Made by a program: the position numbers and the translations under genes. 23,396 nt of DNA from Fidelibacterota bacterium 46_43 (GTDB taxonomy: Bacteria > Fidelibacterota > Fidelibacteria > Fidelibacterales > Fidelibacteraceae), in the NCBI GenBank assembly GCA_001509335.1, contig LGGY01000131.1, positions 1 to 23,396 of the forward strand. The letters run 5' to 3'. Below the pieces are notes generated by a model, which did no database searches, had not been told where the DNA came from, and saw only the letters and a program-made list of their open reading frames with translations. Position 1 is the first letter of the stretch. Each line of letters starts with the position of its first letter. Positions 21,193-23,396 of this stretch are shown here, one piece after another.

Positions 21193-21682
21193 GCGACCTG
21201 AACGTCCCACCTGGGATGAATACTTTCTGGAAATCGCCCGGGTGGTGGCCCGGCGCTCATCGTGTCTGCGCAGACAGGTGGGAGCCGTCATCGTCCGAAA
21301 TAAAGATATTATATCCACCGGTTACAATGGGGCTCCCAGCTTCCAGAAAAACAGCCTGGAATACGGCTTTTGTTACCGTGAGAAACACAATATAAAATCC
21401 GGAACTCAACTGGAACTATGCAGGGCCGTAGGATCCCATGCCGAATCCAATGCCATTGTACTGGCCGCCCGGAACGGACACTCTACGGCGGACAGTACCA
21501 TTTACATCTATGGCCATGAATTTGTGTGCAATATGTGTAAAGCCATGATTGCCAACGCCTTCATTCACCGGGTTGTTTTGCAGAAGCCCGATGGGAAAAT
21601 TGTGGAATTTATTCCTGAACGGGACTGGACCGTCCATCCCGTGGATATGGCCAAAATTCCGGAAAAGGTAACTGAACGATGA
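21185..21682 (+). CDS. dCMP deaminase-type zinc deaminase (ComEB-like)
   Basis: This 165-residue member of the cytidine/deoxycytidylate deaminase family converts dCMP to dUMP for dTTP supply. WDEYFLEIARVVARRSSC, then QVGAVIVRNKDIISTGYNGAP, is the standard dCMP deaminase opening. The catalytic HAE is at 85-87 (zinc ligand H85, proton shuttle E87) in SHAESNAI; the other zinc ligands are C115 and C118 in VCNMCKAMIANA. The proline that usually precedes the first cysteine (PCxxC) is Val114 here, which is unusual. ATG 21185 has AAGGA at 21174-21178 six bases upstream and lies inside the last codons of rnz. Its TGA overlaps the next start (ATGA). Another deaminase substrate cannot be excluded. Confidence 0.88.
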   Translation: MDKRPERPTWDEYFLEIARVVARRSSCLRRQVGAVIVRNKDIISTGYNGAPSFQKNSLEYGFCYREKHNIKSGTQLELCRAVGSHAESNAIVLAARNGHSTADSTIYIYGHEFVCNMCKAMIANAFIHRVVLQKPDGKIVEFIPERDWTVHPVDMAKIPEKVTER

Positions 21683-22359
21683 AACAGTATTTTTTTGCTC
21701 TCATCATCATGCTTCTAAGTTTTATTGTCTGCCTGTCGGCGGCCGATGCCCGCTCTTATCTGATTCGCTATAATGATCAGATGGATAAAATTTCCACATT
21801 GGAAGCAGATCTTCTGGTCAGTTCGAGGATGCCGGGACTCACCCTGTCTGATCAGAAGGGAAAACTCCGGTACCTGTCCCCCGATGAAGTGGATATCAGC
21901 GGTGGCCTGAAAGATGTGATCCCCCCTGAAGCCATTCTCATCAATCTGCACCATGTGCTTATGGATTCTTCCGTAACCGTCCTGCCTGATGTGGAAACGG
22001 TTGCCGGCGGGGTGATCCTCCGGATGCATGTCCGCGATCCTGCTGCCGGCCGTTTGGACTGGACAGTGACAATGGATACCATCCGCTGGTATGTCCGGGA
22101 AATATTTGTCCAGGATCCTAAAGAAAATACAGTGAATATTCTTTTTCGCCAAAGTCCGGTCCTGGAAGAGCTCTATCTGCCCCAATCCGTTGAAGTCCTG
22201 ATGACGGCTGCAGAAGAAAACAGACGGGTTCCCAATCCCCGGAAACAACGAATTGCCCAGCCGGGTAACGAAGAATCGGGAACCATGACGATCCGCCTGA
22301 ATCATTACCGCATCAATGATCCGGAAACCTATGAATTTTTTCATCACTCACCGGATTAG
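21679..22359 (+). CDS. Exported LolA-like protein (lipoprotein-sorting fold), tentative
   Basis: This 226-residue protein has a clear signal peptide (hydrophobic ~5-20, cleavage probably after ADA near 24), so it is periplasmic. The mature start, YLIRYNDQMDKISTLEADLLVSSRMPG, then KGKLRYLSPDEVDISG, follows the pattern of LolA/LolB-type proteins: a helix, then strand pairs carrying 'l.a.f......g..G.l.y..P..v'. The rest alternates strands (VILRMHVRDPAAGRLDWTVT, TIRWYVREIFVQDP, NTVNILFRQSP), consistent with a half-barrel that binds lipid. Conserved LolA residues cannot be confirmed by eye, so the fold call is an inference. Translation is coupled to the deaminase gene by the ATGA overlap. A polar C-terminal stretch (~185-206) interrupts the fold. 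Confidence 0.6.
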   Translation: MKQYFFALIIMLLSFIVCLSAADARSYLIRYNDQMDKISTLEADLLVSSRMPGLTLSDQKGKLRYLSPDEVDISGGLKDVIPPEAILINLHHVLMDSSVTVLPDVETVAGGVILRMHVRDPAAGRLDWTVTMDTIRWYVREIFVQDPKENTVNILFRQSPVLEELYLPQSVEVLMTAAEENRRVPNPRKQRIAQPGNEESGTMTIRLNHYRINDPETYEFFHHSPD

Positions 22360-22361
22360 AC

Positions 22362-22390
22362 CTGACCTTAACGACTGAGTTTTGTATATT
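22362..22390 (+). promoter_or_regulatory. Candidate promoter placing transcription start at the PAP2-like gene ATG
   Basis: CTGACC at 22362-22367 and TATATT at 22385-22390 are separated by 17 bases (four and five of six consensus positions). A start about seven bases after the -10 would be near 22397, three bases before ATG 22400. That ATG has no SD. The -10 sits in the loop of the inverted repeat at 22378-22398, so a repressor bound there would cover it. Confidence 0.35.
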
Positions 22391-22398
22391 TCAAAACT
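22378..22398. repeat. Perfect 7-bp inverted repeat around the -10-like element
   Basis: AGTTTTG (22378-22384) and CAAAACT (22392-22398) are exact inverted copies around TATATTT. The repeat ends one base before ATG 22400. It could be an operator overlapping a promoter or, if transcribed from upstream, a weak RNA hairpin at the start codon. The arms are AT-rich, so the RNA stem would be weak. Confidence 0.4.
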
Positions 22399-22399
22399 G

Positions 22400-23017
22400 A
22401 TGACAAAACCACCTAAATATTTTGAAACATGGTTGGCCAGAGGGATATCCTTTATATTCAATCCCCTGTGGTTCAGCATTTTATTTATTATTTACCTGGT
22501 AACACAGAAGGGATACGACCGGGCGGATACGGTGGGAATTATCATCGCCGGATCCCTGTCCGCCTTTATTCTGCCGGTCCTGATTATCGGCTATATGGTC
22601 AAAAAAGGGATGACATCCCACATGGATATCCCCGAAAGGTCCCAGAGGATAGTTCCGTTTATGATTTTTTCCCTCATTTATCTGATCACGTTCCTCATTT
22701 CTGTCTGGATCGGTCTTCCGGGTGTTTTCAATGCCGTGTTGTTTGCCATTTTTATCAATACGATTATTTACGGAATTATCACCCTGTGGTGGAAAATCAG
22801 CATTCACTGTGCAGGCATTGCCGGTTATCTGTCTGCAACGACCCTGATCTTCGGTCCACGGCATGTTGTTCTCTGGCTGATCGTTCCCCTACTCTGCTGG
22901 GCCCGGATCCGTGTAAAAGCTCATACACCCCTGCAAACCCTGGCAGGAGCCGTGCTGGGAGGGGTGCTAACATGGCTTGAGATTTGGCTGGCCGATTATT
23001 GGTTTAATATTTTATAA
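22400..23017 (+). CDS. PAP2-like integral membrane protein (degenerate phosphatase motifs)
   Basis: This 205-residue membrane protein has about six hydrophobic helices (FNPLWFSILFIIYLV, IIIAGSLSAFILPVLIIGYM, FMIFSLIYLITFLISVWIGL, VFNAVLFAIFINTIIYGIIT, a short one at ~150-168, and LAGAVLGGVLTWLEIWL). KISIHCAGIAG stands where PAP2 phosphatases have SxxHxxG, and RIRVKAHTPLQTLAGAVLGG where they have SRxxxxxHxxxDVxxG. The general motif spacing is kept, but the catalytic serine-rich element and the Asp of the last motif are not obvious, so activity is uncertain. Similar degenerate proteins occur in Bacteroidetes; no function is known to me. ATG 22400 is preferred to an in-frame TTG at 22382. glgC follows after 14 bases. 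Confidence 0.72.
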   Translation: MTKPPKYFETWLARGISFIFNPLWFSILFIIYLVTQKGYDRADTVGIIIAGSLSAFILPVLIIGYMVKKGMTSHMDIPERSQRIVPFMIFSLIYLITFLISVWIGLPGVFNAVLFAIFINTIIYGIITLWWKISIHCAGIAGYLSATTLIFGPRHVVLWLIVPLLCWARIRVKAHTPLQTLAGAVLGGVLTWLEIWLADYWFNIL

Positions 23018-23031
23018 ATCATGAGGTGTCT

Positions 23032-23396
23032 ATGAGACGTGTTTTATCACTCATACTTGGAGGTGGACGGGGAACGCGACTGGCTCCCCTTACCAGTGTG
23101 CGCTCCAAACCGGCAGTCCCCATCGGAGGCAAATACCGCCTGATCGATATTCCCATCAGCAATTGCCTGAATTCCAATATCCGGAGAATTTACGTGCTGA
23201 CACAGTTTAACAGTGAATCCCTCCACCGGCATATTTACAGCACCTACAAATTTGACTCTTTTTCACAAGGGTTTTTAGAGGTGTTGGCGGCATCCCAGAC
23301 CTTTGAAAATGCCCACTGGTATCAGGGAACGGCAGATGCGGTCCGGCACAATCTCCACCATTTTGAAAAATGGGATTTTACCGAATACCTGATCCT
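23032..23396 (+). CDS. glgC: Glucose-1-phosphate adenylyltransferase (ADP-glucose pyrophosphorylase), N-terminal part
   Basis: The first 121 codons are present; the gene runs off the right edge with no stop. LILGGGRGTRLAPLT, then RSKPAVPIGGKYRLIDIPI and SNCLNSNIRRIYVLTQFNS, are the hallmark nucleotide-binding and allosteric-site sequences of GlgC, including the GGGxGTRL pyrophosphorylase loop. WYQGTADAVRHNLHHF at ~105-115 matches the 'G.TADAvrqn' segment of the active site. The enzyme makes ADP-glucose, the committed step of bacterial glycogen synthesis. ATG 23032 has GAGG at 23023-23026 five bases upstream; the ATG at 23021 is out of frame. It lies 14 bases after the PAP2-like gene and may share its promoter. 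Confidence 0.95.
   Translation, partial: MRRVLSLILGGGRGTRLAPLTSVRSKPAVPIGGKYRLIDIPISNCLNSNIRRIYVLTQFNSESLHRHIYSTYKFDSFSQGFLEVLAASQTFENAHWYQGTADAVRHNLHHFEKWDFTEYLI

Noticed and set aside
21715..22347. Minus-strand open frame of 210 codons opposite the LolA-like gene.
   Set aside because: The His/Arg-rich translation is typical of an antisense shadow; the plus-strand gene is coupled to its neighbour by ATGA.
22429..22980. Plus-strand open frame of 183 codons in another frame within the PAP2-like gene.
   Set aside because: The composition is shadow-like (Pro/Tyr/Arg/His-rich), while the main frame encodes clear membrane helices.

Overview
The window reads as a chromosomal segment of a Gram-negative-type bacterium in or near the FCB (Fibrobacteres-Chlorobi-Bacteroidetes) superphylum. 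The signs are a short primary sigma factor of the Bacteroidetes layout (no region 1.1, no long non-conserved insert), a lipoprotein resembling DUF4837, an outer-membrane protein resembling DUF6588, a SusA-like secreted amylase, a degenerate PAP2-like membrane protein, and a mixture of genes with strong Shine-Dalgarno (SD) sequences and genes with none. A candidate phylum such as Marinimicrobia/Neomarinimicrobiota, Calditrichaeota or Cloacimonadota is possible, but I cannot settle it by eye. Family names come from recognised motifs, not from a database search. No rRNA, tRNA, CRISPR array, insertion sequence or phage gene was seen. The longest gene-free stretch is about 140 bases.

Layout. (1) 1-3493, plus strand: a MacAB-like export cluster made of the tail of a membrane-fusion protein, one ATPase and two tandem stand-alone MacB/FtsX-type permeases. 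(2) 10831-3514, minus strand: a NatAB-like ABC-2 exporter (ATPase then permease), thioredoxin, a secreted GH13 amylase, then three envelope genes joined by two ATGA overlaps (DUF4837-like lipoprotein, HEAT-like lipoprotein, exported coiled-coil/FxLYD protein). (3) 10974-13257, plus: a small acidic protein of unknown function, the primary sigma factor, and a membrane-anchored M23 peptidase. (4) 14678-13254, minus: an exported PQQ-type beta-propeller whose stop codon overlaps that of the M23 gene. (5) 14769-17745, plus: gmhB-ddl-cysS, tightly overlapped, ending at a strong bidirectional terminator. (6) 20152-17812, minus: M28 peptidase and the DUF6588-like outer-membrane protein. (7) 20251-23396, plus: rnz, dCMP deaminase, LolA-like protein, PAP2-like membrane protein and the start of glgC, cut by the window edge.

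Most genes serve the cell envelope: export pumps, lipoproteins, peptidoglycan precursor and turnover enzymes, LPS heptose and an outer-membrane barrel. Housekeeping functions are mixed in (sigma factor, CysRS, RNase Z, dCMP deaminase), along with alpha-glucan metabolism at two places (amylase, glgC). The parts most worth following are the three-gene envelope operon of unknown role, the unknown small gene just ahead of the sigma-factor gene, and SD-less genes whose start codons sit where a promoter-like element would start transcription, which suggests leaderless mRNAs.
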